Assembly: GCA_902781895.1 (NCBI GenBank)
Contig: CACZLA010000002.1
Span: 1-64,000 of the forward strand
From: an uncultured Lachnospiraceae bacterium
Lineage (GTDB): Bacteria > Bacillota > Clostridia > Lachnospirales > Lachnospiraceae
Direction of reading: 5' to 3'
DNA: 64,000 nt
Shown: piece after piece, positions 45,480 through 53,915 of the stretch
Position numbering within the stretch: the first letter of the stretch is position 1
Layout of the letters: every line of letters begins with the position of its first letter
The notes under the pieces: model-generated
The model's input: only the letters and a program-made list of their open reading frames with translations
The model's database searches: none
What the model was told of the DNA's origin: nothing
Translations under genes and position numbers: made by a program

Positions 45480-46250
45480 TTACTGAAACAATTTATTTTT
45501 TATAACCTCATCTGCAAGATTTCTATAGGCTTCAGCTCCGGCACATCTGCTATCGTACATATTAATAGGCAGACCAAAGCTTGGAGCCTCAGCAAGTCTT
45601 ACATTTCTGGGTACCAAAGTATCATAGATAATCTCATCAAGATTTTCTCTGACATTTTCAACAACCTGTTGTGAAAGATTGTTTCTGGAATCATACATTG
45701 TAAATACAACGCCTTCAATTTCCAGGTTCTTATTAAGCTTCTTCTTAATAAGATTTATAGTATAAATCAATTGAGATAATCCTTCCAAAGCATAAAACTC
45801 ACATTGTATCGGAACAATCACTGTATCTGCAGCAGTCATAGCATTAATTGTAAGCATACCAAGTGCAGGAGGACAATCAATAACAATAAAATCAAATTTC
45901 TTTCTAAGATTTCTGACAATACCTTTTAATATCTGTTGTGGTTTTTCCTGATCTATAAAATCAACCTCTACACCTGCCAGATTTCTGCTGGAGGGAACAA
46001 GACTAAGATTCGGGAATATATCGAGTAAAGTACTGTCACCTATATTACATTCACCGATCAATGTCTCATAAATAGTATTCTCAAGTTCATCCTTTTCAAC
46101 ACCAAGGCCACTCGTCATATTTCCCTGAGAATCCATATCAATAGCAAGAACACGCTTACCTTTTTCAGCTAAGCATGCCGCCAGATTTATAGCTGTAGTT
46201 GTTTTTCCAACGCCACCTTTCTGGTTGGCGATTGCTATTATTCTTCCCAT
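45480..46250 (-). CDS. parA: Chromosome-partitioning ATPase ParA (Soj)
   Basis: A 256-residue ParA-type ATPase. The deviant Walker A is QKGGVGKTTTAINLAACLA near residue 10, Walker A' DMDSQGN, and Walker B FIVIDCPPALG. It acts with ParB to position origins and in Bacillus also adjusts DnaA activity. The start is put at 46248-46250, where GAGG lies 5 bp upstream and the family N-terminus begins; a longer frame starts with TTG and lacks support. Its promoter lies among the parS sites, so ParB could autoregulate it. Confidence 0.94.
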   Translation of the reverse strand: MGRIIAIANQKGGVGKTTTAINLAACLAEKGKRVLAIDMDSQGNMTSGLGVEKDELENTIYETLIGECNIGDSTLLDIFPNLSLVPSSRNLAGVEVDFIDQEKPQQILKGIVRNLRKKFDFIVIDCPPALGMLTINAMTAADTVIVPIQCEFYALEGLSQLIYTINLIKKKLNKNLEIEGVVFTMYDSRNNLSQQVVENVRENLDEIIYDTLVPRNVRLAEAPSFGLPINMYDSRCAGAEAYRNLADEVIKNKLFQ

Positions 46251-46325
46251 AATAACCTCAATTTTTATCAATAATTATTGCAAATAGTCATTATTTTTAT
46301 AATATTAACTAATGACATACGTGTA

Positions 46326-46354
46326 ATTATACAACAGCAGGAAACCGCTTGCAA
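46326..46354 (-). promoter_or_regulatory. Predicted promoter for parA-parB
   Basis: On the minus strand TTGCAA (46349-46354), 17 bp and TATAAT (46326-46331). The first parS-like site lies 24 bp upstream of the -35. Confidence 0.65.
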
Positions 46355-46378
46355 CCATTATAATACATTTAAATTGTA

Positions 46379-46394
46379 CGTTTCACGTGGAACA
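46379..46394. other. parS-like ParB-binding site 1
   Basis: CGTTTCACGTGGAACA; the reverse strand reads TGTTCCACGTGAAACG, one base from the known Bacillus parS TGTTCCACGTGAAACA. Confidence 0.8.
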
Positions 46395-46425
46395 ATTTGA
46401 CTATTTAAACAAATATAATACTACA

Positions 46426-46441
46426 TGTTTCACGTGAAACA
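46426..46441. other. parS site 2
   Basis: TGTTTCACGTGAAACA, a perfect 16 bp palindrome matching the parS consensus. Confidence 0.92.
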
Positions 46442-46469
46442 TTTTGTTTATAAAAAATATAACATTATA

Positions 46470-46485
46470 TGTTTCACGTGAAACA
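46470..46485. other. parS site 3, inside a 38 bp perfect palindrome
   Basis: TGTTTCACGTGAAACA, a perfect parS. The symmetry extends outward without a mismatch from 46459 to 46496 (ATAACATTATA arm), far beyond what ParB needs. Confidence 0.92.
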
Positions 46486-46581
46486 TATAATGTTATTACA
46501 AATAATCATAGACAGATATAATATAATAGAAAAAAACTCATACAATATTAATTCATTATACAAGCAACAAACAAATATAAA

Positions 46582-46971
46582 TATGGAAATACAATTTAAT
46601 TATTTAATGAGAAAAACATCATATGAATTATATGACTATTACTTTTTGAATAATATTACTAATATTTCATATATTTTTTTCTCTATGTTATATTAAGCGA
46701 CATTAAAAGAATTATTGTATGTAGAGAAAAAGTTGATGCATATGTAAAATCTGTATCAGAGGAAATAAAGGAAACTGAAGATTGTAAATCCGAATATAAC
46801 TATGACAATACTTTTGTATACGATTATAATGGACAATCATATAAGTCAAGTCATAGTTATTCTAAACATTGCATTTATTATAAAGGTCAGAATACAGCAA
46901 TTATATTTATTCCAAATAAACCAACTGAAAGTTGGACAAAAGGTGAACTTAAAAACGGCCTTTTAAAATAA
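46582..46971 (+). pseudogene. Decayed gene (frameshifted remnant), possibly DUF3592-like
   Basis: A reading frame from the ATG at 46582 (MEIQFNYLMRKTSYE) runs into a hydrophobic stretch and breaks at a T7 run near 46674-46680. The adjacent frame continues from there to a stop at 46971 with protein-like content (DAYVKSVSEEIKETEDC, VYDYNGQSYKSSHSYS, IYYKGQNTAIIFIPNKPTE). One base change in the T-run would join them into about 130 residues. The Tyr-rich pattern around a NGQxY and an FIPNKP end recalls DUF3592 proteins. There is no good ribosome site. An intact gene with programmed slippage is the less likely alternative. Confidence 0.4.
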
Positions 46972-47039
46972 CACAACAAATATTCTTTTAAATAATCAAG
47001 ACTACAATATTATTGTATTATTATATAATAATGATGTGG

Positions 47040-47235
47040 GTGTCAAAAGTACCTTTTGACACCATATGACATACGGATTGCTCCATTTCTTACGAAATTC
47101 TCGCAATCCTAGAAACATTCGGAAACCGCTATTTTTCTAAGAAAATGCTATTTCCTCATGTTTCAGCGTGTCATAAGGTCAACATGCTTTTCCTGCAAGC
47201 AGGAACGCATTTTGACTTTTGACACTTATGTCATA
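47040..47235. repeat. Dispersed structured repeat, copy 2, within the parS cluster
   Basis: It begins with the hairpin GTGTCAAAAG-TAC-CTTTTGACAC (47040-47062). The core 47068-47175 matches copy 1 at 24512-24620 closely, and a long closing hairpin (GGTCAA...TTGACTTTTGACA) follows to GACACTTATGTCAT. It lies between parS sites 3 and 4. Confidence 0.75.
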
Positions 47236-47251
47236 ATAATTAATTCAAAGT

Positions 47252-47290
47252 ACAAAAATACCGACAGTAAAATACTGTCGGTATTTTTGT
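47252..47290. terminator. Strong terminator hairpin downstream of argS
   Basis: A perfect 18 bp inverted repeat (47252-47269 with 47273-47290, loop AAA) with A/T-rich ends. It lies 119 bp past the argS stop on the minus strand and its T-run overlaps the degenerate parS site 4. Confidence 0.82.
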
Positions 47291-47303
47291 TTCATGTGTA
47301 ACA
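47288..47303. other. Degenerate parS-like site 4
   Basis: TGTTTCATGTGTAACA differs from the perfect site at two positions, one in the central CACGTG. Binding is uncertain. Confidence 0.4.
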
Positions 47304-47326
47304 TTATAAGATTTATATTACTATAA

Positions 47327-47342
47327 TGTTTCACGTGAAACA
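47327..47342. other. parS site 5
   Basis: TGTTTCACGTGAAACA, perfect parS palindrome. Confidence 0.92.
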
Positions 47343-47365
47343 TTATAAAATTATTATTAAGATAT

Positions 47366-47381
47366 TGTTTCACGTGAAACA
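47366..47381. other. parS site 6
   Basis: TGTTTCACGTGAAACA, perfect parS palindrome, 39 bp after site 5 and 28 bp from the argS stop codon. Confidence 0.92.
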
Positions 47382-47408
47382 TCTACATTATTACGATATA
47401 AGAATTAA

Positions 47409-49121
47409 TTACATCTGTTCAACACATCCGATACCAAGAAGATCAAGACAGTCTCTAAGTATTCTTCTGGTGATATAAGTAACAGCACATCTTGATATAC
47501 GAATCTTTTCTTCATCAACTGCGATTCTGTTTTCCGTGTAGAATCTATTGAAAGCCTGCGCAAGATCTACAGCATAACGGGCAATGACTGACGGTTCATA
47601 TCTTTCAGCGGATTCATGTATTATATCTTCTAATCTATCAATTTCTTTAAGTAATTCTGTAGATGCAGGATCACTGAGAACTGAGTAATCAATATCAGCA
47701 GAATTTATATCAAAACCATCAATATTTCTGAGAATACTTGAACATCTGGCGTAAGTATACTGAACATATGGGCCGGTTTCACCTTCAAAACTTGTAATAT
47801 GTTCCCACTTAAAAGATACATCCTTAATTCTCTGATTATATAAATCATTAAATATTACAGATCCAACACCAACTATACGTGAAGCTTCTTCCTTTTGTTC
47901 TTCAGTCAGATCAGGATTCTTTTCGTCAATTATTTCTCTGATCTTATTAATAGCTTCCTTAAGAATATCTTCTGCATAAATAACATTTCCACCACGAGTA
48001 GATAATTTCTCACCGGAAAGACTAACCAGACCATAAGGTATATGAATCAGACTATCTTTAGCCCATTCATTTCCAAGCAACTCCATAACCTTAAATACCT
48101 GAGCAAAATGAAGTTTCTGTTCCTGACCGGTAACATATAAACACTTTGTAAAATCATAAGTCTTTTTACGATATTCTACAGCAGCAATATCTCTTGTGGC
48201 ATATATAGAACTTCCGTCTTTCTTTAGTATAAGACAAGGTGCCATATCATATTCCGAAAGATCAACTATCTTTGCACCTTCACTATCAGTGAGAAGATTC
48301 TTTTCTGTTAGTTCCTTAACAACATCATCTGTCTTATCTCTATAAAAGCTTTCACCGGTATAGTGATCAAATTCCATACCCATGAGCTTATAGACTCTTT
48401 TAAATTCTTCAAGACTGATATCAAAGAACCACTTCCAAATAGCTAAGGCTTCTTCATCTCCAAGCTCCATTTTATGGAACCAGGCTCTTGCTTCATCCTC
48501 AAGACTCTCATCTTTATCAGCCTCGTCGTGGAAGAGTACATATAAACGCATAAGCTCTTCGATACCTTTTTCTTTTACTTCTTCCTCAGATCCCCATCTT
48601 TTATAAGCAACTATAAGCTTACCAAACTGAGTACCCCAGTCACCAAGATGATTTATTCTTTCTACATTATATCCAAGCTTATCAAATATCTTGTAAAGAG
48701 AGTTACCAATTACTGTAGTTCTGAGATGACCAACATGGAAATTCTTAGCAACATTAGGAGAAGAGTAGTCAATACATATTGTTTTTCCATTTCCTTCAGA
48801 TGAACTACCATAGCTGTCCTGTCTTGCTTTTTCAATAACAGTCTCAGCAAAAAGACTCTTGTTAGCAAAGAAATTAACATACGCACCCTTTGTTTCAATC
48901 TTTTCAAAGCTATTTCCACGCTTATCATCGGCGTTGATTTTTTCACATATTTCTTCTGCAATAAGATTTGGGGCTTTTCTCATTGTTTTTGCAAGTCTGA
49001 AACATGGAAATGCAAAGTCACCAAGTTCAGGTTTTGGTGGCTGTTCCAATGCTTCACTAATTTCAGCTATATCCAGATCATCTATAGCATTATTCAGAAG
49101 TTCAATAACAAGTGTTTTCAT
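47409..49121 (-). CDS. argS: Arginyl-tRNA synthetase
   Basis: A 570-residue class I synthetase. The HIGH motif is NVAKNFHVGHLRTT, the signature KMSKS-region appears as SLSGEKLSTRGGN, and the N-terminal Add1 domain (about 1-85, EQPPKPELGDFAFPCF) binds the tRNA D-loop. The DALR anticodon domain is at the C-terminus (QYTYARCSSILRN). Length is typical. It neighbours the parS cluster and has a truncated structured repeat in its leader. GGGAGAA precedes the ATG. Confidence 0.95.
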   Translation of the reverse strand: MKTLVIELLNNAIDDLDIAEISEALEQPPKPELGDFAFPCFRLAKTMRKAPNLIAEEICEKINADDKRGNSFEKIETKGAYVNFFANKSLFAETVIEKARQDSYGSSSEGNGKTICIDYSSPNVAKNFHVGHLRTTVIGNSLYKIFDKLGYNVERINHLGDWGTQFGKLIVAYKRWGSEEEVKEKGIEELMRLYVLFHDEADKDESLEDEARAWFHKMELGDEEALAIWKWFFDISLEEFKRVYKLMGMEFDHYTGESFYRDKTDDVVKELTEKNLLTDSEGAKIVDLSEYDMAPCLILKKDGSSIYATRDIAAVEYRKKTYDFTKCLYVTGQEQKLHFAQVFKVMELLGNEWAKDSLIHIPYGLVSLSGEKLSTRGGNVIYAEDILKEAINKIREIIDEKNPDLTEEQKEEASRIVGVGSVIFNDLYNQRIKDVSFKWEHITSFEGETGPYVQYTYARCSSILRNIDGFDINSADIDYSVLSDPASTELLKEIDRLEDIIHESAERYEPSVIARYAVDLAQAFNRFYTENRIAVDEEKIRISRCAVTYITRRILRDCLDLLGIGCVEQM

Positions 49122-49158
49122 ATAATTCTCCCTTAATATTTTGTCTTTTTATATAACT

Positions 49159-49197
49159 TATGAATTGTCCGTTTCTTAAGAAATACTCACAATCCTT
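49159..49197. repeat. Truncated copy of the dispersed structured repeat
   Basis: TATGAATTGTCCGTTTCTTA and the following AAGAAATACTCACAATCCTT correspond to the first hairpin of the core at 24515-24555, at about 80% identity by eye. It sits in the argS leader and ends 2 bp before the stop codon of the kinase-like gene at 49199. Confidence 0.55.
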
Positions 49198-49198
49198 A

Positions 49199-50362
49199 TT
49201 ATTCATATTCAAAATTTATCTTCACTTTTGTTCCGTTGGAATTTTTAATAACCATATCACCGGAAAGAATAAATAGTAATTCTTTAGCTCTATGTATTCC
49301 GCTATACCATTCAGCATCTGACAGATAATTCTTTTTTATTCCTATACCATCATCTGAAATATCTATTTCAAATTTACCATTTTCCTCTGAAATAGATAAA
49401 GACGCATGTTTTGCTTCTGAATGCTTATATATGTTATCAAAGAATATTTCCAGCAGCTTGTATATATAAGAGTAGAGAACAAAATCAGGTTTACGTTTTA
49501 CTCCATCTATATTTATATCGATAATAACTTCCGGATGTTTTTCTGATAATTCCTGAATATAATCACGGATACTGTCATCAAATTTCTTCTTTTCATCAAT
49601 ATTATAGTTCATCCTGCGAAGCTGTTCATCAATAACGGAAATCATACTGTTATCCGAAGTAATTACTTCATTAATAAGCATCTTACTTTTTCCCGGGTCT
49701 GAAGAGATAATTCCGTTTACAGATTCCAGCTTACTGCTGTTCCTGTATATATTATTCTTTATCCTTTTATCGAGAACAGTAGAGTAGTAAGTATTATCGA
49801 ATGATTCAATCATCATTATATTTTTGAAATGCTTCTTCATTTCATCAATACTAATACTATTCTTATTTTTCTCCTCTATTTCCTTTTCTTTTTGTAGTTT
49901 TTGTTCTTCATGCTTCTCAACTGCAGTCTTTGCTGCTTCTTCTTTTTCTTTTATAATACTGTCTTTATTATCAACCTCCAGCATTAACTCACCGAGAGCA
50001 ACCTTTGAAGCATTCAGCTTCTGAATTCTTTTATCTATGGATTTTAAATATATAGTCTGTTCATTGATATCATACTCATATTGATTTCTTTTTGTTTTAA
50101 GATTTAATATCTCTGCTTTTATCTCGGATTCTTTTTCAGACTCCTCCGGAACAAACTCTATAGGACTGAAAACATTCTTTCTGTAATCAGTATTTAAAGA
50201 ATAAACATTTTGAGTTCTGGTTAACTCATCAAGCTTTACTGATACTTCAAAAAGCTTTGCATTATACTCTTGAAGCTGAGCGTCATGTTCAGAGTATAAC
50301 TTACTGAAATATGAAAGCATTTCTTCCATTGTTTCATTTATAATATTATAATAATTATCCAT
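49199..50362 (-). CDS. Cytosolic histidine-kinase-like ATPase
   Basis: A 387-residue protein with no membrane segment. Residues about 1-180 are coiled-coil rich (KEKEEAAKTAVEKHEEQKLQ). The C-terminal 100 residues form a GHKL ATPase like those of NarX/DegS kinases: N-box LLEIFFDNIYKHSEA, G1 ISDDGIGI. In the preceding helix the usual E-L-H-D position of HisKA_3 kinases appears as NNIYRNSSK, so no phospho-acceptor His is evident. It may be a pseudokinase, a phosphatase, or a partner for an orphan regulator such as that at 41593. Function uncertain. Confidence 0.65.
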   Translation of the reverse strand: MDNYYNIINETMEEMLSYFSKLYSEHDAQLQEYNAKLFEVSVKLDELTRTQNVYSLNTDYRKNVFSPIEFVPEESEKESEIKAEILNLKTKRNQYEYDINEQTIYLKSIDKRIQKLNASKVALGELMLEVDNKDSIIKEKEEAAKTAVEKHEEQKLQKEKEIEEKNKNSISIDEMKKHFKNIMMIESFDNTYYSTVLDKRIKNNIYRNSSKLESVNGIISSDPGKSKMLINEVITSDNSMISVIDEQLRRMNYNIDEKKKFDDSIRDYIQELSEKHPEVIIDINIDGVKRKPDFVLYSYIYKLLEIFFDNIYKHSEAKHASLSISEENGKFEIDISDDGIGIKKNYLSDAEWYSGIHRAKELLFILSGDMVIKNSNGTKVKINFEYE

Positions 50363-50413
50363 AATATATCTCCATCATTAAAATATTATGTAAACCAGTG
50401 ATAAATCTAATAA

Positions 50414-52159
50414 TTATTTGTTTTCATCTTCCTTCTCATTATCCGATCCGGATTCTGAATATGTTTCTTTTTTGTCTTCAATATTATTATCTTTATTTTT
50501 TTCTTCTATTATATTAGTTTCTGTTTTGCTTTCTTTTTTTATATTTTCTTCTTTTAATTCTTCATCTTTTATATTTTTATCTTTAATATTATCTTCTTTT
50601 TTATTTTCTTTTGGATTACTCTCGGATTTTTCCTTTGATTCATCGTTGCCGGAACTTTCATCATTCTTCTTTTTACTGTTCTTTTTTGCTTCTGCCTCTT
50701 CCTTCTTCTTATTAAGTCTGGCATCTCTGGAGATGGGGTAGTAGCGAATATTTCTTTTACTGTTATAGTATTGAATCCTTTTTCGGATTTTTACTACTAT
50801 TATGATAGTAAGTAAAATGATGATAAGTATTATAGTAATAATTATCGTTGTTTTAACCCAGTCAAGATAAGATATACCTTTATCTGTTTCTTCCTCATCC
50901 CTGTTCATTATCGCATCAGTAGAAGAAGCTTCTATATATGGTTTATTTACAAGTATCTCTGTTTCACCGACTACTTCACCATTATAAAGAAATGTTATCT
51001 TTCCTCGCTTATCATCCGTAATCTGAGGATACATTTCAACTTTTTTCTCTATCTGCGAATCATCTATATATGATCTGATGCAGAAGGAATACTTTCGGTT
51101 TATATAATATTTTATATTGTGATGATCCAGATCGTTATAATAATTATCAAGTATATATAAACCCTTTGGATTTTCAGAATTGAATTCGTAGTCCATCAGC
51201 GGCTTACAGGAACGATAATGACTGAAACAGAATTCATCCAGCTTAATGGTATCCAGATAAGAATCTGTTGTCGGATCACATCTCATTACAACAGTAACAA
51301 GTCTTTTACCATCTCTCTCTGCATAGGATATGAGAGTAGCAAGTGCATCCAGAGTATATCCTGTTTTTCCACCTGTGGAATATTCATAATAATATTCACC
51401 ATTTCCGGAATAAATAAGTCTGTTCTCCTGCCAAAGTGGACGCTCCTCATTCATATTTGTTTCCGGAATAGTATAACTCTGAGATGAGATAAGCTTCTTG
51501 AATTCAGGATACTGGTAAGCCTTCTGACCTATAAGAGCCATATCGTAACAGCTGGTATAATGATCAGGATCATGCAGACCGTTTGGATTAACGAAATGTG
51601 AATCAGTACATCCAAGACCTCTTGCGGTTTCATTCATAAGATCTGCAAAAGCTTCTGTTGATCCGGATATGTATTCAGCTATGGCAAGAGCACACTCATT
51701 ACCGGAATTAAGCATCATTCCATAAAGTGCATCTCTGAGCGTCAACTGTTCTCCGGCCTGAAGACCTATAGATGAGCTTCCTGATTCCACCTGATTCATA
51801 GCTGACCCGGAAACTGTTATTATATCATTTACATTTCCGTTTTCAACAGCAAGAAGACATGTCAGTACTTTGGTAATACTGGCAGGATACATAGCCTGAT
51901 GGGCAGCCTTTTCATACAAAATCTCACCTGTATCAACATCCATGACTATTGCAGCCTTAGCATTGATTTCAGGTGCATCCGCAGGAACATAACCTGCATC
52001 TGTTGTTGTTGCATTTCCGGCTATATCAGAAGCAGATGGATATTTCTTTTGTTTTGTATCCACAGACGGATCATATAAAGTTTTCGCATATATATCATTA
52101 CAGCCGGCTCCGAATATTATCAAAAATATAAGAAGGACTGCTAAAAACTTTTTCTTCAT
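50414..52159 (-). CDS. D-alanyl-D-alanine carboxypeptidase with cytosolic charged tail
   Basis: A 581-residue penicillin-binding protein of the DacA/DacF type that trims the terminal D-Ala of wall stem peptides. The catalytic triad motifs are SITK 94-97, SGN 152-154 and KTG 265-267. An export signal is at 1-20. After the carboxypeptidase and C-terminal beta domain comes a membrane helix at 436-458, then a tail of about 120 residues, mostly Lys, Glu, Asn and Asp from 483 to 581, predicted to lie inside the cell. Most relatives end in a short amphipathic anchor, so this tail is unusual. Confidence 0.87.
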   Translation of the reverse strand: MKKKFLAVLLIFLIIFGAGCNDIYAKTLYDPSVDTKQKKYPSASDIAGNATTTDAGYVPADAPEINAKAAIVMDVDTGEILYEKAAHQAMYPASITKVLTCLLAVENGNVNDIITVSGSAMNQVESGSSSIGLQAGEQLTLRDALYGMMLNSGNECALAIAEYISGSTEAFADLMNETARGLGCTDSHFVNPNGLHDPDHYTSCYDMALIGQKAYQYPEFKKLISSQSYTIPETNMNEERPLWQENRLIYSGNGEYYYEYSTGGKTGYTLDALATLISYAERDGKRLVTVVMRCDPTTDSYLDTIKLDEFCFSHYRSCKPLMDYEFNSENPKGLYILDNYYNDLDHHNIKYYINRKYSFCIRSYIDDSQIEKKVEMYPQITDDKRGKITFLYNGEVVGETEILVNKPYIEASSTDAIMNRDEEETDKGISYLDWVKTTIIITIILIIILLTIIIVVKIRKRIQYYNSKRNIRYYPISRDARLNKKKEEAEAKKNSKKKNDESSGNDESKEKSESNPKENKKEDNIKDKNIKDEELKEENIKKESKTETNIIEEKNKDNNIEDKKETYSESGSDNEKEDENK

Positions 52160-52243
52160 TATAATAAGTCGTATTAATAATACTTACCCCTTTTTATGTA
52201 CATATGACATTATCGTATAAATCAAAGAAAATCTCAACATTTT

Positions 52244-52272
52244 TTGCATTTTAAAAGATTTTTGTATATAAT
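52244..52272 (+). promoter_or_regulatory. Predicted promoter for trmB
   Basis: TTGCAT (52244-52249), 17 bp and TATAAT (52267-52272), 40 bp before the trmB ATG. Confidence 0.7.
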
Positions 52273-52312
52273 GTATTTTCGACACTCAAAAATATAAAAA
52301 CAGGAGATCAAC

Positions 52313-52960
52313 ATGAGACTCAGAAATATTCCGGGATCCAGAGAAGTTATCGCAGAAAGTGAATATGTAATCCACAGTGAAGAGGGATGTAAAGGAAAAT
52401 GGCATAAGTTATTTGGTAATGATAATCCCATCCATATTGAAATAGGAATGGGTAAGGGAACATATATCATGGAATGTGCAAGACGAAATCCCGATATAAA
52501 CTATATAGGTATAGAGAAATACTCAAGCGTACTGCTCAGAGCTCTGGAAAAAAGAGCACTTGAGCCGGATCTTAAAAATCTGTACTTTATAAGAATGGAA
52601 GCAGAGAATATAGAAAATGTATTCGACAAGGATGAAGTAGATAACATATTCCTTAACTTCAGCGATCCATGGCCAAAGGACAGAAATGCAAAAAGAAGAC
52701 TTACCTCTGACAGATTTTTGAATCGTTATATTAATATAATGAAGAAAGACGGTAAGATAACCTTTAAAACCGACAACATCGACCTCTTTGAATATTCACT
52801 GGAAACAGCAAGAGAGTGCGGATGGGAAATACTTGTTGAAACAAGAAATCTGCATAATTCCGAATATAATGAAGGAAATATTATGACTGAATATGAGAAA
52901 AAATTCTCAGGGCTGGGCCATAAGATAAATATGATGATAATACGTTACAATTCACAGTAA
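52313..52960 (+). CDS. trmB: tRNA (guanine46-N7)-methyltransferase
   Basis: A 215-residue SAM methyltransferase that modifies G46 in the tRNA variable loop. Family marks are IHIEIGMGKGTYIMECARRNPDINYIGIEKYSSV (SAM-binding GxGxG-like region, quoted here only in outline: IEIGMGKG and IGIEKYSS), FLNFSDPWPKDRNAKRRL and TDNIDLFEYSL. Its own promoter and an AGGAG site precede the ATG. It converges with jag, with a shared terminator between. Confidence 0.95.
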   Translation: MRLRNIPGSREVIAESEYVIHSEEGCKGKWHKLFGNDNPIHIEIGMGKGTYIMECARRNPDINYIGIEKYSSVLLRALEKRALEPDLKNLYFIRMEAENIENVFDKDEVDNIFLNFSDPWPKDRNAKRRLTSDRFLNRYINIMKKDGKITFKTDNIDLFEYSLETARECGWEILVETRNLHNSEYNEGNIMTEYEKKFSGLGHKINMMIIRYNSQ

Positions 52961-52963
52961 TAT

Positions 52964-53020
52964 AAAAATAAAAACATGTGCCGTGACTACTCGTAGTCAA
53001 AGGCACATATTTTTATTTTT
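52964..53020. terminator. Bidirectional terminator between trmB and jag
   Basis: Arms 52964-52982 and 53002-53020 pair along ATGTGCC/GGCACAT plus flanking A and T runs, with an inner TGACTAC/GTAGTCA stem. It ends trmB on the plus strand and jag on the minus strand; its right end overlaps the jag stop codon. Confidence 0.82.
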
Positions 53021-53915
53021 ACCTACCATTACGCTTAGGATATACAACAACCTTACGATATGGCTCTTCACCTTCAGACTTTGTTGATACATACTTATCA
53101 CCCTGGAGTGTAGAATGAATGATTCTTCTCTCATATGGGTTCATAGGCTCAAGTGTAAATGGTCTTCTTGATTTCTTTACCTTAAATGCTATATTCTTGG
53201 CAAGATTTTCAAGAGTTTCTCTACGTCTCTCCCTATAATTTTCCGTATCAAGCTTAATTCTGATATATGTTTCTGATTTTTTATTTACATATAAACTGAT
53301 GAGATACTGAAGTGCATCAAGAGTCTGTCCACGTTTTCCGATGATTATTCCCATTTCAGGACCTTCTACATCAATATTCATGGTTCTTGTGTACTTATCA
53401 AGTGTTATATCTATCTGAGACTCAAGCTCCATAGCATCAAAGAGCTTCTTAAGATATTCCTTAGTCTCATCAATGATTGAATCATCTATATTTGCAGGCT
53501 CAGCAGGAATTTCTTCCTTCTTTGAAGTATTCTCTTCCTTTTCAAACTGTTTCTCTGCTTTTTCAACCTTATCTTCAGCATCCTGCTTATTAAATGATTC
53601 ATCCTTCTTAGGTGTTTCAGCTTTCTTTGTATCATTTACTTTAGCAGTTTCTGCAGGCTTAGAAACCGGCTTAGATGATTTCTTTCCTGAACGTCCCGGC
53701 TTCTGAGCAGTAGCAAGGATATCATCTATTTCATCCTTAACTTCCTTCTTAGGCTTAGCCTTTATAACTGCAGGCTTAGCACCAATTCCCAGAAATCCGC
53801 TTGTGCCCTTACTTACAACCTCAACATCAAGCTCAGAACTTGCAATACCGAGTGTTGTAGCTGCTTCTATAAGAGCATCTTCAACAGTCTTTCCTGAAAA
53901 CTCTCTATATTCCAT
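53019..53915 (-). CDS. jag: RNA-binding protein Jag/KhpB
   Basis: A 298-residue protein with the three Jag parts: Jag-N (about 1-50, EYREFSGKTVEDALIEA, FLGIGAKPAVIK), a KH domain around IIIGKRGQTLDALQYLI, and an R3H domain around RRETLENLA to RRIIHSTLQGD. An unusually long Lys/Glu/Ser-rich linker (about 60-150) separates the first two. In related bacteria KhpB forms an RNA chaperone pair with KhpA and affects cell division. It overlaps yidC by 1 bp, keeping the classic order. Confidence 0.94.
   Translation of the reverse strand: MEYREFSGKTVEDALIEAATTLGIASSELDVEVVSKGTSGFLGIGAKPAVIKAKPKKEVKDEIDDILATAQKPGRSGKKSSKPVSKPAETAKVNDTKKAETPKKDESFNKQDAEDKVEKAEKQFEKEENTSKKEEIPAEPANIDDSIIDETKEYLKKLFDAMELESQIDITLDKYTRTMNIDVEGPEMGIIIGKRGQTLDALQYLISLYVNKKSETYIRIKLDTENYRERRRETLENLAKNIAFKVKKSRRPFTLEPMNPYERRIIHSTLQGDKYVSTKSEGEEPYRKVVVYPKRNGR

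Noticed and set aside
46469..46696. 75-codon frame starting inside a parS site
   Set aside because: The ATG is part of the parS palindrome, there is no ribosome site, and the first 37 codons are AT-biased filler. Only its later part is kept, as a piece of the frameshifted remnant.
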